Counted from the first letter of the stretch, positions 22,618 through 29,931 are shown. The stretch is DNA of 33,988 nt from a bacterium (GCA_030427295.1 JAUHWS010000013.1:1-33988); one strand, 5' to 3'. Numbers and translations are program-made. Notes: generated from the letters alone by a model not told the origin.

Positions 22618-23493
22618 ATGCCTTCCTACGATGTGATGAGAAAAAACAATCACGAAATACCAACAATGCATCAACTAAACTTAGGTCGAACAGCTTTGAG
22701 GCTACTGTTAGTGCTACCATCTTCATTAGCCATGACCCCATTAGCAAAGGCGGATTATCCCTTAGAAATGAAGATGGGGGCGCGTGCAGGAATACCATTG
22801 TCTATCCACAAACCTTGTCATGATATTGAAGCTCACCAACATGAACATGATGATGACCATGCTCATGAGCACAAAACTGAACACAAGCCCCTCAAAGAAA
22901 AAGAATATGAAAGAGAAATGTGCCCGAATCAGGAGCCAAGACTGCAATTGAATTTTGGTATACGACAAATACTGCCCACTGCTTTGGGGGAAAGTGATAT
23001 TCAAGAGCACAGGCATAGTCTGAATCGACTGTTTGATTTTCAAGTCGCCATTCAAATTAGCGATCCTGAAAACCCCTCTGAACATTTTACTCTCATGCCT
23101 AAAATTCAAATTGGAAAGCATGAAAAAAGCGGTCAATCAAACGAAGACGAAAGTAGTTGGGTTGGGGGTTTTGGTTTGGGGATCGACTTTCACCCCAGGC
23201 CCAGAATGAGCGCTCTATTTTCCGGAGCAGGTCGTACCGATAACAGCTTTGAGCTATTCACTGAGATTGGGACTCAAATCAAGAAAAGTTTAGCGAAGAA
23301 ATGGAATTTAAGTTTAAACGGAAGCCTGATTATTGAGAAGCATGAGCATGGTGGCATTCAATGGGCATTTGGACCAGGGTTGATGCTACGAAGACGGAGG
23401 CTGGCCATAGGAGCCCATGCAAATGTGATTGGAAACATGGCTCACATTGATGCTGCTATCGCTTTTGGATGGGGCCATTCTGCCATGCACTAA
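22618..23493 (+). CDS. His-rich exported protein with beta-barrel-like C-terminal half
   Basis: The product is up to 291 residues, with possible starts at 22618, 22636 and 22666. A signal sequence (LRLLLVLPSSLAMTPLAKA) ends before DYPLE. Near residues 68-90 is a cluster of about nine His (HDIEAHQHEHDDDHAHEH), a likely zinc or metal trap. From about residue 105 to the end, alternating polar and hydrophobic strands with glycine turns (LQLNFGIRQIL, GGFGLGIDFHP, MSALFSGAGRT, LNGSLIIEKHEHGG, LAIGAHANVIGN) look like an antiparallel beta sheet or barrel. No family was recognised. The promoter box shared with zur and the adjacent znu genes suggest a zinc-scarcity protein that binds or passes zinc at the cell surface. 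A true outer-membrane barrel would be odd in a CPR cell. Confidence 0.65.
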   Translation: MPSYDVMRKNNHEIPTMHQLNLGRTALRLLLVLPSSLAMTPLAKADYPLEMKMGARAGIPLSIHKPCHDIEAHQHEHDDDHAHEHKTEHKPLKEKEYEREMCPNQEPRLQLNFGIRQILPTALGESDIQEHRHSLNRLFDFQVAIQISDPENPSEHFTLMPKIQIGKHEKSGQSNEDESSWVGGFGLGIDFHPRPRMSALFSGAGRTDNSFELFTEIGTQIKKSLAKKWNLSLNGSLIIEKHEHGGIQWAFGPGLMLRRRRLAIGAHANVIGNMAHIDAAIAFGWGHSAMH

Positions 23494-23509
23494 TTTTTTA
23501 AATATAATA

Positions 23510-23541
23510 ATATTGCATTTAAAATGATAATGCGTTAAGAT
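23510..23541 (+). promoter_or_regulatory. Promoter/probable Zur operator of zur-znuACB
   Basis: TTGCAT (23513-23518), 17 nt and TAAGAT (23536-23541) lie 24 nt before the zur ATG. The sequence from ATATTGCATTTAAAAT is identical to the box at 22550. The flanking TGCATT and AATGCG form an imperfect dyad over the spacer, fitting autoregulation by a Fur-family dimer. Confidence 0.55.
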
Positions 23542-23564
23542 GCAAGTAAAACTAAGCCAATCAC

Positions 23565-23981
23565 ATGACATTCATCGACGAGTCCATTCAAATCCTTAAA
23601 AGGGAAAGTTACAAAATCACAGGCCCTCGGCGAGCGGTTTTAGAGGTCTTAGCCGAGGCTGAAATTCCACTCTCTGCCTACGACATCGAAGAACACATCC
23701 CTGAAAATATCCCCATCAACGTCGTCACCATCTACCGGGTTTTAGAAGTCTTCGAAAAGGTGGGGATCATCCATAAAATTCATACCAAAGAGGGTTACGT
23801 ACGCTGTGACTTCGAAAAGCAAAAAGGCTGTCATTCCTTTGCCGTTTGTAGCGAATGTGGACGTAGCAAGGAATTCGTCCAAAAAGAGTGTAAGCTTGAA
23901 ACCCAGCTCCCCCAAAAATTAGTCTACAAAAGCCTGTCTCACATCTCCGAAATTTCGGGTTTGTGCAAACAGTGCGCTTAA
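23565..23981 (+). CDS. zur: Fur-family regulator, probably Zur
   Basis: The 138-residue product has the Fur-family winged helix (about residues 5-80, with YKITGPRRAVLEVLAEAE, the AYDIEEHI helix and NVVTIYRVLEVFEKVGII). The metal-binding dimer domain carries two CxxC pairs, C95-C98 (CSECG) and C134-C137 (CKQC), that hold a structural zinc. C81, C89 and H90 may be in the sensing site. Fur-family repressors bind palindromes when metal-loaded. Its operon position in front of znuA, znuC and znuB (39 nt to znuA) favours a zinc sensor over iron or peroxide. It may control itself and the His-rich gene through the shared promoter box. PerR-type function is not excluded from sequence. Confidence 0.85.
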   Translation: MTFIDESIQILKRESYKITGPRRAVLEVLAEAEIPLSAYDIEEHIPENIPINVVTIYRVLEVFEKVGIIHKIHTKEGYVRCDFEKQKGCHSFAVCSECGRSKEFVQKECKLETQLPQKLVYKSLSHISEISGLCKQCA

Positions 23982-24020
23982 ATACCCATTTCAATTTAAT
24001 CATTTAATTCAACCTCTCAC

Positions 24021-25094
24021 ATGTTTAAAAAAATAACTCCACTATTAATGGCTTCGGTTTTGCTCTTGGCGGCCTGCACCCCAGAAACATCGGACGAGCC
24101 GGTAGATAATGAGAATCAAAACACCACTCAGGTCGAGGATCAACCGCTCAAAATCGTTACCACCTTTCCACCTCTCTATTCCTTCGCCGCCAATGTCGTC
24201 GGTGACTACGGTGACGTGACCAACTTGGTCGAACCAGGGGCATCCGTGCACACCTGGGAGCCGACCGCCAGTGACTTAAGAGCCCTTTCGGAAGCCGATT
24301 TACTGGTGATGAATGGCCTAGAGCTAGAACCTTTTATTGAAGATATGATCGATTCTGCTCAGAATCCAAATCTAAAAATCGTCACAACCGCTGATGCCGT
24401 TTCCGGCCAAATCGTAGAAAGTGCAGACATGCTAGAGCTAGACCATGAACACGAAGAAGAGGATCATGAGGAGGATCACGAGCACAAAAATGAAATTGAA
24501 GCCGATCACGACCATGAAGATGAAGAAGGTCATGATCACGAAGAAGGGCACGAAGATGAAGACGAACACGATCATCATGGTGGTCAAGACCCCCACATCT
24601 GGCTCAATCCAACCTTGGCGATGAATCAAGTCGAAGCCATTCGAGACGCCCTCGTTGAAATTGACCCCAGTAATGAAGTAGGTTACCTTACAAACGCTGA
24701 CGCTTACCTCAATACCCTTCAAAATTTAGACCAAGAGATCAAAACAATTCTCGATGCCCTTGAGGTCAAACCATTCATTGTCTTCCATGATGCCTACATT
24801 TATTATTTCGATCAATACAGCCTAACCGAGATGAGAAAGGCGGCCATTGAGCCCTTCCCTGGAAAAGAGCCGACAGCAACCTACTTTCGAGAATTGGTTG
24901 AGCTGATTGAAAGTGAAAATATCGAGGTGGTCTTCACCGAACCTCAATTCAATCCTCAAACCGTTCAAAATTTACAAGAGGAAACCGACATAAAGAGTTT
25001 CGAAATCGACCCCATTGGGTTAGAATTAAGTTCAGAAGGCTATGAAAATAATCTTAAAGCGTTGACAGAAACCTTTGCGGAGGCCTTTGAATAA
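24021..25094 (+). CDS. znuA: Zinc ABC transporter substrate-binding lipoprotein
   Basis: The 357-residue cluster A-I metal-binding protein has lipobox LLAAC with Cys19. The N-lobe begins LKIVTTFPPLYSFAANVVGD, and the first zinc ligand lies in EPGASVHTWEPTASDLR. A very His/Asp/Glu-rich loop spans about residues 139-190, then come GGQDPHIWLNP, FIVFHDAYIYYFDQY and the C-lobe acidic ligand region (FEIDPIGLELSS). The acidic His loop is typical of ZnuA and collects zinc. It captures zinc outside the membrane for ZnuBC. It sits 39 nt after zur and 13 nt before znuC. Length is normal allowing for the long loop. Manganese binders lack such a loop, so zinc is well supported. Confidence 0.95.
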   Translation: MFKKITPLLMASVLLLAACTPETSDEPVDNENQNTTQVEDQPLKIVTTFPPLYSFAANVVGDYGDVTNLVEPGASVHTWEPTASDLRALSEADLLVMNGLELEPFIEDMIDSAQNPNLKIVTTADAVSGQIVESADMLELDHEHEEEDHEEDHEHKNEIEADHDHEDEEGHDHEEGHEDEDEHDHHGGQDPHIWLNPTLAMNQVEAIRDALVEIDPSNEVGYLTNADAYLNTLQNLDQEIKTILDALEVKPFIVFHDAYIYYFDQYSLTEMRKAAIEPFPGKEPTATYFRELVELIESENIEVVFTEPQFNPQTVQNLQEETDIKSFEIDPIGLELSSEGYENNLKALTETFAEAFE

Positions 25095-25107
25095 TTGATT
25101 TAAAATC

Positions 25108-25824
25108 ATGTCAAAAAAATCAGACCTAAAGCCTTTGGTTGAACTCGAAAGCGTTTGTTTAAAACGCTCAAATCAAACGATCGTCGAAAACATCAGCCTC
25201 AAGATCATGCCTGATGAAATCATTTCGTTGATTGGGCTCAATGGTTCAGGAAAAAGCACCATCTTAAAATTAATTTTAGGTATCTACAAGCCAACATCTG
25301 GTGAAGTAATTCGCCACACTAAAAAAATCGGATATGTGCCTCAGAAATTTGAATTTGATCGCACCATCCCACTGTCCGTCATGGAGCTCATTCAGATTTA
25401 CAGTGAGGCAAGTAAAGCCGACATTGAATCAAAATTAAAGGAGATCGGTGCTCACCACCTGATTCATCGAAATATAGGAGGCCTCTCTGGCGGAGAGATG
25501 CAGCGCATTTTAATTGCCAATGCCCTCCTTTCGAAACCCGAACTGCTTTTACTCGATGAACCCACATCCGGTCTGGATGTGATTGGGGAAAAAGACTTTT
25601 ACTGCAGCATCGAAGAGATTAAAAAAAAATACAAGCTATCGGTGGTCATCGTTTCTCACGACATTCACCTAGTCTTCGATCATGCGAAAACCATTTTTTG
25701 TGTGGATCATTGCTTGGTGTGTCACGGTCATCCCGAGAAAGTGAAAAAAAACGAGGCCTTTCAAAAACTATTTGGCCCTCACCTAGTTCCGTTTAAACAC
25801 CACGAAAATGACGCTCATTCTTGA
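25108..25824 (+). CDS. znuC: Zinc ABC transporter ATP-binding protein
   Basis: The 238-residue ABC ATPase has Walker A GLNGSGKST (43-51), a Q-loop in YVPQKFEFD, signature LSGGEMQRI, Walker B LLLLDEP, D-loop SGLD and a switch His in VVIVSHDIH. The short C-terminal tail is rich in His and Cys (CVDHCLVCHGHP), as in several ZnuC proteins. It powers zinc import through ZnuB. It overlaps znuB by 17 nt, so the two are coupled. The order zur-znuA-znuC-znuB on one strand gives a complete self-regulated uptake unit. Confidence 0.95.
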   Translation: MSKKSDLKPLVELESVCLKRSNQTIVENISLKIMPDEIISLIGLNGSGKSTILKLILGIYKPTSGEVIRHTKKIGYVPQKFEFDRTIPLSVMELIQIYSEASKADIESKLKEIGAHHLIHRNIGGLSGGEMQRILIANALLSKPELLLLDEPTSGLDVIGEKDFYCSIEEIKKKYKLSVVIVSHDIHLVFDHAKTIFCVDHCLVCHGHPEKVKKNEAFQKLFGPHLVPFKHHENDAHS

Positions 25825-26611
25825 CGCCTTACAATTTGGCTTTTTTCAGCGGGCCTTAATGGTCGGTTTTTTGTTGGCCATCATTTACGCCCTGCTCGGT
25901 AATTTTGTTGTCCTTCGTGAGGAGGCCATCATCGGCCACACCATGGCCAACATTGTCTTTATGGGGATTGCCATAGGTCTACTTTTTTCGTGGGACAGCT
26001 TTTGGATCATGATTTTAGCTGCCCTGGCCGGCGTTCTATTCATCGACTACTTGCAACGCTCTTCCCGCTTCAGTCGCGATTCCATTTTAGCCCTCACGTC
26101 CCAAATTTCCATTGCGGCAGGCATCATCATTCTCTCTCAAGTCGAAGGCTATCAGAACATTGAAGGATTCCTATTTGGGAATATTCTAGCCGTCTCCAAT
26201 TCTGATTTATGGATGAGCCTAGCTCTTTTTGTCATCAATATCATCGGGCTTTTTATCATTCGAAGACGCCTCACTCAACTGGTGATCAACAAAGACCTGG
26301 CCATCAGCGCAGGTGCAAATGTCGATCGGGTCAACTTTATTTTCATGCTCCTTTTGGCACTCACTGTTGCGGCCGGAATCAAGATCATCGGCGTCATTCT
26401 CCTGGCGGCTTTCTTGGTCATCCCCGCCAATACGGCCAAAAATCTCGCCTCCAGCTTCAAACAGATGGTCGTCCTTTCCGTCATCGTGAGTGTGATTGGG
26501 GTGCTAGCTGGCCTGCTGCTATCCTACCACTTCGATACCCCCAGCGGCGCGATGATCGTGTTGGTGCTCGGAGTCATTTTAATCCTGACTAATATTTTTA
26601 AGCGGAAGTAA
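25808..26611 (+). CDS. znuB: Zinc ABC transporter permease
   Basis: The 267-residue protein has about eight or nine membrane helices and the features of the ABC-3 permease family. These are an N-terminal RALMVGFLLAIIYALLGNFVVLREEAIIGHTMANIVFMG and the coupling region SAGANVDRVNFIFMLLLALTVAAGIKIIGVILLAAFLVIPANTA read in two stretches. The protein forms the zinc channel with ZnuC and receives zinc from ZnuA. It ends 127 nt before the next gene. A weak hairpin (GACTC 26645-26649/GAGTC 26662-26666) may end transcription. The internal ORFs in other frames have no independent support. Confidence 0.95.
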   Translation: MTLILDALQFGFFQRALMVGFLLAIIYALLGNFVVLREEAIIGHTMANIVFMGIAIGLLFSWDSFWIMILAALAGVLFIDYLQRSSRFSRDSILALTSQISIAAGIIILSQVEGYQNIEGFLFGNILAVSNSDLWMSLALFVINIIGLFIIRRRLTQLVINKDLAISAGANVDRVNFIFMLLLALTVAAGIKIIGVILLAAFLVIPANTAKNLASSFKQMVVLSVIVSVIGVLAGLLLSYHFDTPSGAMIVLVLGVILILTNIFKRK

Positions 26612-26689
26612 GGTGGCCATTGTCAAGTGATGATTTTTTTTCAAGACTCTTTTTTATGAATGAGTCAAAATTTTTTAAAACCGCAAATT

Positions 26690-26718
26690 TTGACAAAAAT
26701 AGAAAAAAATGTTATTAA
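26690..26718 (+). promoter_or_regulatory. Promoter of the CrtO-like gene
   Basis: A perfect TTGACA (26690-26695), 17 nt and TATTAA (26713-26718) lie 20 nt before the ATG at 26739. The surrounding DNA is extremely AT-rich, so other -10 boxes (TATAAT near 26727) are possible. Confidence 0.5.
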
Positions 26719-26738
26719 AAAATATATAATATTTTTTC

Positions 26739-27371
26739 ATGGATGCTCCAGACAAAAAACATTGCAGTGACGTAGAAGTAGCTAATAAAAGAGATTTAAA
26801 TGCGACGGAGGCCCCTCAGTCAGGTGGAGCCTTTGAATTCTACTTCCGCCCAAGGCCTTGGGAGCTAGGGGTCTACAAAAAATTAGGTGTGAAGCACACG
26901 CGAAAATTAGTTTTAGGTGTCACCAATTTAGTCATTTTTCCGTTCGTAAAGTTGCACCAAGTGGCCGTTAATAAGGTTGCAGGAGACACTAAAACATATG
27001 ATGATGCTAAAAAAGAGCTCTTGAAAGAAGGTGCACTTAGTTCGCATATGACAAGCACCAATATTCAATGTATGAAGAAGCATGAAAAAGATTCCAGGTG
27101 GCAAGAGGCAGGCAAACTTGCTATTTTTGCTGCCTGTGCAAAATTTCTCACGGGATATTTATCAAATGTGCCTCACGAGGAGTGGGATTATCTGTTTTTG
27201 GCTCAACTCTTTGGATTGATGTTTATCAATTTTCAGCTACTAATTTTGCAGCGGTCCAATCGAGCAAGAATCTATTCCATTTTAGAAAAAAAGGGAAAAA
27301 GGCAGAGGGGGCTTGCTGTAGAGGAAGAAATAAATGTTGATAAAGAGTTGCCAGCCGATTTGGACTCATAA
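26739..27371 (+). CDS. CrtO-like acyltransferase-family membrane protein
   Basis: The 210-residue product has a polar N-terminal extension of about 30 residues. A region RPRPWELGVYKKLGVKHTRK resembles the start of glycosyl-4,4'-diaponeurosporenoate acyltransferase (CrtO) family proteins (..RPFE..LYR.LGVRRFK..). Two hydrophobic segments lie near 130-147 and 155-175, and FINFQLLILQRSNRARIY matches the family's ending of type N(L/F)xxxxxQRxNRxRL. Family members attach acyl groups to glycosylated carotenoids, but no carotenoid genes are here, so substrate is unknown; a polysaccharide or lipid acyl acceptor is possible. The charged C-terminal tail is extra. Family assignment is from memory of motifs. 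Confidence 0.45.
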   Translation: MDAPDKKHCSDVEVANKRDLNATEAPQSGGAFEFYFRPRPWELGVYKKLGVKHTRKLVLGVTNLVIFPFVKLHQVAVNKVAGDTKTYDDAKKELLKEGALSSHMTSTNIQCMKKHEKDSRWQEAGKLAIFAACAKFLTGYLSNVPHEEWDYLFLAQLFGLMFINFQLLILQRSNRARIYSILEKKGKRQRGLAVEEEINVDKELPADLDS

Positions 27372-27732
27372 AACATTGTACTCACAAAATTTATGCCCTC
27401 AATGTAAAATAGGATTCAATGTCCAGTATGCATAAACTCACACACAAGCACGCACCAAAATTTTGCTACCAAAAACCAGCCATCAGTTGTTCCTGTTTCT
27501 GTTTGAGCAAACTGGGAGAATTTTCTCCGAGGAGGGGTGGAATGAAGTATTTCGGTATGCAGAAATACAAACTCAAACACACACTAATTTTCGAAGACGA
27601 TTCTGGAGGTACCGGCGGGACTTCCCACATCTCCGTGCGGGATAAACTTCTCGTCCCACTTCGTCTATTTATTTTTTGGAAGCACAGATCGTTTAACTTA
27701 TTTTTTGTTTGTCTTTGAGTCAAAAAAACCGA
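27372..27732. other. Structured non-coding region with serial hairpins
   Basis: There is no convincing gene. Consecutive small perfect palindromes are seen: GTTTG-AG-CAAAC (27501-27512), GGAGAA-TT-TTCTCC (27515-27528) and GTATTTC-8 nt-GAAATAC (27547-27568). Then come the 19-bp tRNA-Cys end duplication (27604-27622) and a further partial stem GTGCGGGA/TCCCAC (27635-27659). The chain of stems suggests a structured RNA or the remnant end of an inserted element. GC content is higher than in adjoining spacers. Confidence 0.45.
27604..27622. repeat. Direct repeat of the tRNA-Cys 3' end (attachment-site-like)
   Basis: TGGAGGTACCGGCGGGACT is identical over 19 bp to 29202-29220, which is the CCA, discriminator, acceptor and start of the T-arm of tRNA-Cys (minus strand), and in the same orientation. 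Integration into a tRNA 3' end leaves exactly this, an intact tRNA at one side and a copy of its 3' end at the other. The enclosed segment is about 1.6 kb. Confidence 0.6.
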
Positions 27733-28089
27733 CTAAACAGCAAAAAATGCTACCGTTTCAATAATTTTTTGACTCTCATCATAACGTGCAAAGCTTTTTC
27801 CCTGAGACATGACTCTACCCCCCTCATCACACATATCCCACTCAGCTAGGCTAAAATCATGATGCTGAACATAAGTTTTGAGCTTTAAGTTCACACCAGG
27901 AACCATTGTTTGAGTTTGCTGAATATAGGCTTGAACTGCGTCCAAACCTTTTAAACTTTCTTCAGTCAGTGGATCCGTATATTGACTCTCTTTTGATAAG
28001 GCCTTTTTTAAAAGTCCTGATTGCTTATCAGAATCTGTCTCAGACCAGGCATCCATGTAGGCTTGCCAATTATTTTGACGTTCATTCAT
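27733..28089 (-). CDS. SnoaL-like (NTF2-fold) protein
   Basis: The 118-residue product begins NNWQAYMDAWSETDSDKQSGLLKKAL and continues with YTDPL, GLDAVQAYIQQTQTMVPG and a series of beta strands ending KIIETVAFFAV. This is the pattern of small NTF2-like/SnoaL-like proteins: N-terminal helices, a conserved D-P pair, and a curved beta sheet forming a pocket. Many are of unknown function, some are isomerases or hydrolases of small hydrophobic compounds. It is the last gene of the DUF1801-TetR-SnoaL operon, 6 nt after tetR, so its expression probably answers to the same small-molecule signal as the TetR protein. The family name is likely; the reaction is unknown. Confidence 0.65.
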   Translation of the reverse strand: MNERQNNWQAYMDAWSETDSDKQSGLLKKALSKESQYTDPLTEESLKGLDAVQAYIQQTQTMVPGVNLKLKTYVQHHDFSLAEWDMCDEGGRVMSQGKSFARYDESQKIIETVAFFAV

Positions 28090-28095
28090 ATGATC

Positions 28096-28677
28096 TTAAT
28101 TAAAAAGTAAATAAAATAAATCATTAACATGTTTTTTTAGACGCTTGTCATCAGCCCCTATTCTCACCAATACAAAAAATCCCTCCATGCTCAACAATAA
28201 ATGATGAGCCAATTTTTTTCGGTGTGTGAGTGATTTCTTTTTTACGAGCGGAATACGGTTCAATTGATTCAAAAAACCTTGCTCGAATTTATCAAGCGCT
28301 TCCAGGATCATTTTTTTTAGTTTTGGAAAATTTTGAACTTCTAGCGAAGTGTTAGTCATCAAGCAGCCAATCCAACGATGCTCGCAAGGAATTTCAATAA
28401 TGGAGTCAAACACGTTTCTTAAATTTACTTGAGGATCGTTTTCTTCGTCTTCTAAAAAAGTTTGAATTCTTGGTTCTACAACAGTTTCTATGTAATGCTG
28501 CATCACCTGTTCAAAAAGAACTTCTTTATTTTTAAAGGAATGATAGAGGCTTCCTGGTTTTAATCCAGTAGCCTGCTCCAAATCTTTCATTGAGGTTTGA
28601 CTATAACCTTTTTCCCAGAACAATTGGCAGGCTGATTCCAAAATTTCGATACTAGACATTTTTTTACTTCGACCCAT
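28096..28677 (-). CDS. TetR-family transcriptional regulator
   Basis: The 193-residue regulator has an N-terminal helix-turn-helix at about residues 9-50 (IEILESACQLFWEKGYSQTS, TGLKPGSLYHSFKNKEVLF), the TetR/AcrR hallmark. A helical ligand/dimer domain follows, with Cys in IPCEHRWIGCLM. The region HRWIGCLMTNTSLEV recalls the TetR subgroup with a C-terminal domain like that of LmrA/YxaF. It starts directly at the DUF1801 stop and is followed after 6 nt by the SnoaL-like gene. A perfect 24-bp palindrome over the operon promoter is the probable operator, so it likely represses its own operon until a ligand binds. The ligand is unknown. Confidence 0.92.
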   Translation of the reverse strand: MGRSKKMSSIEILESACQLFWEKGYSQTSMKDLEQATGLKPGSLYHSFKNKEVLFEQVMQHYIETVVEPRIQTFLEDEENDPQVNLRNVFDSIIEIPCEHRWIGCLMTNTSLEVQNFPKLKKMILEALDKFEQGFLNQLNRIPLVKKKSLTHRKKLAHHLLLSMEGFFVLVRIGADDKRLKKHVNDLFYLLFN

Positions 28678-29100
28678 CTACTTTTTACTTAAATGATAAG
28701 TCAATGCCATGGCTATACACTCCCAAAGCTCCTTTTTTGGCATTTTTTCTTCAACCCTAAAATGAATGGCTCGATTGCCTTCATACTCAAGCTGGGGGAA
28801 CATTGCTCGAAAGGTTTCGATCAAGCTTGTTTTACAGTTGAAGTAAATGGCATATGTGCCTGTTCTAGCTTTTACATCATCAATCCGAATGGTTGTGCCT
28901 GATTTCGACTCGGAAGTTAAATAACTTGGTTGACCCCATTTTAAAACTTCTTCGATGTTTCCAACTTCAGGATATTCCTTGGCTTTTTTAAAAATGAGCT
29001 CCCGTAAGGCCATGAGCTTTACTCTTATTTTTGGAGGATAGGATTGGAAGACAGCTTCAACATCCTTGTCTCTAAATGGAGTAAATTCTAATTGATTCAT
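28678..29100 (-). CDS. DUF1801 (YdhG-like) protein
   Basis: The 140-residue product has the features of DUF1801: an N-terminal helix with VFQSYPPKIRVKLMALRELI, EVGNIEEVLKWGQPSYLTS (the conserved W-G-x-P-x-Y) and a C-terminal YHLSKK. The fold is related to iron-chaperone-like YdhG and frataxin-like proteins, but no reaction is firmly known. The ATG at 29100 is preferred; an ATG at 29106 or a TTG at 29124 inside the palindromic operator are alternatives, the latter unlikely because transcription would start near there. It is first in the TetR operon. Small DUF1801, TetR and SnoaL-like genes often occur together as accessory genes. Confidence 0.8.
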   Translation of the reverse strand: MNQLEFTPFRDKDVEAVFQSYPPKIRVKLMALRELIFKKAKEYPEVGNIEEVLKWGQPSYLTSESKSGTTIRIDDVKARTGTYAIYFNCKTSLIETFRAMFPQLEYEGNRAIHFRVEEKMPKKELWECIAMALTYHLSKK

Positions 29101-29104
29101 ATAC

Positions 29105-29128
29105 ATATTTGAGTGATCACTCAAATAT
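29105..29128. promoter_or_regulatory. Perfect 24-bp palindromic operator (probable TetR site)
   Basis: The two 12-nt halves are exact reverse complements, reading ATATTTGAGTGA then TCACTCAAATAT. It covers the transcription start and the last bases of the -10 of the promoter at 29125-29152. It stands at the head of an operon that contains a TetR gene, so autoregulation is very probable. Confidence 0.8.
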
Positions 29129-29152
29129 TATCACTAAAATCAAAAAAGTCAA
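29125..29152 (-). promoter_or_regulatory. Promoter of the DUF1801-TetR-SnoaL operon
   Basis: On the minus strand TTGACT (29152-29147), 16 nt and TAATAT (29130-29125) precede the palindrome. The predicted start is near 29118, inside the operator. Confidence 0.5.
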
Positions 29153-29201
29153 CTTAGATTTTCTAAGAAACATGAAAAAGCTATTAAGTCAAATTATGGG
29201 G

Positions 29202-29278
29202 TGGAGGTACCGGCGGGACTCGAACCCGCGAATGGAAGTTTTGCAAACTCCTGCGTTAACCAACTTCGCCACGGTACC
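29202..29278 (-). tRNA. tRNA-Cys (anticodon GCA), CCA encoded
   Basis: The minus strand folds as a full cloverleaf: acceptor GGTACCG/CGGTACC, anticodon arm GGAGT-TTGCAAA-ACTTC with anticodon GCA (29244-29242), and T-arm GCGGG-TTCGAGT-CCCGC. The discriminator is U73 and CCA is encoded. U73 is a known identity base for tRNA-Cys. The 3' end is duplicated at 27604-27622. Confidence 0.95.
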
Positions 29279-29358
29279 ATCTTAAAACAAGTAGGCTCAA
29301 CTAGTTTTAACAAATTTTCGCCAAAAAAGCAATCAGCAAATCCACAATTCCAACACAC

Positions 29359-29931
29359 CTACTTCAGCAAAAAACTCGTCACAACATTGCCCACCTCGTC
29401 ACGAAGGTTTTCAGGGGTTTCAGCCGGCATGCCACCGGTCACAATATAACCTGTGTTGCCTTGGGTCGCATACAACTGAATGAAGCGAATCAAATTTTCC
29501 GTAGGATTCAAGCGAGCCGTAAAAATGTGCACCATGGCCGGAGTGCCATTCAAATCTATATTGGCCTCTTGTTTTTTCTCATAATCCGTTAAATTTTGGG
29601 CGGCTAGATTGATATTGGCTCGAGCATAATCAATCGATGAAACTTCATTCGTCAGCTGTTCCTGGACAATATTCACATTGATGAAAAAACCATCATACGC
29701 TTCCGGTTTAGTGAAAGCGACCACAGCCTCATCAGGAATCTCGGCATAAAAATCAGATTCTGTGATCACTTGCCAGCCAGGATTGATGTCAATCGTAAAA
29801 AGACCTCCATCATAAGTCTTTAATGTAGAGGGGTCAGAAGAAGTATCCTCATCTCCGCCACAGGCTGTGAGAAGCCCACTGACTAAAACAATGACTCCAA
29901 CCGCCAGGATTTTTTTGATGGTTTTTTTCAT
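29359..29931 (-). CDS. PsbP/DUF1795-like lipoprotein
   Basis: The 190-residue product has a lipoprotein signal (MKKTIKKILAVGVIVLVSGL then LTAC, Cys24), a short acidic Ser-rich linker and a domain of about 150 residues with the start FTIDINPGWQVITES. That start is typical for PsbP-like/DUF1795 proteins (F.I..P.GW......). The end reads YIVTGGMPAETPENLRDEV. Such proteins sit on the membrane outer face; some help assemble or monitor envelope complexes, but no exact role is known. It is monocistronic and divergent from the DUF212 gene. Two small Cys are only in the signal region. Confidence 0.75.
   Translation of the reverse strand: MKKTIKKILAVGVIVLVSGLLTACGGDEDTSSDPSTLKTYDGGLFTIDINPGWQVITESDFYAEIPDEAVVAFTKPEAYDGFFINVNIVQEQLTNEVSSIDYARANINLAAQNLTDYEKKQEANIDLNGTPAMVHIFTARLNPTENLIRFIQLYATQGNTGYIVTGGMPAETPENLRDEVGNVVTSFLLK

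Noticed and set aside
22762-23136. 124-aa ORF antisense to the His-rich gene
   Set aside because: Its Met/Ile/Phe-rich sequence is the mirror of His/Asp codons (CAT, GAT) and has no own signals. The same holds for 24438-24722 opposite the His-rich loop of znuA.
27419-27718. 99-aa ORF in the structured intergenic region
   Set aside because: It runs through several palindromes and the tRNA-end copy and has a biased Cys/Lys mixture without a domain pattern.
29201-29449. 82-aa ORF crossing tRNA-Cys
   Set aside because: The beginning MEVPAGLEPANGSF is the well-known false translation of a tRNA gene.
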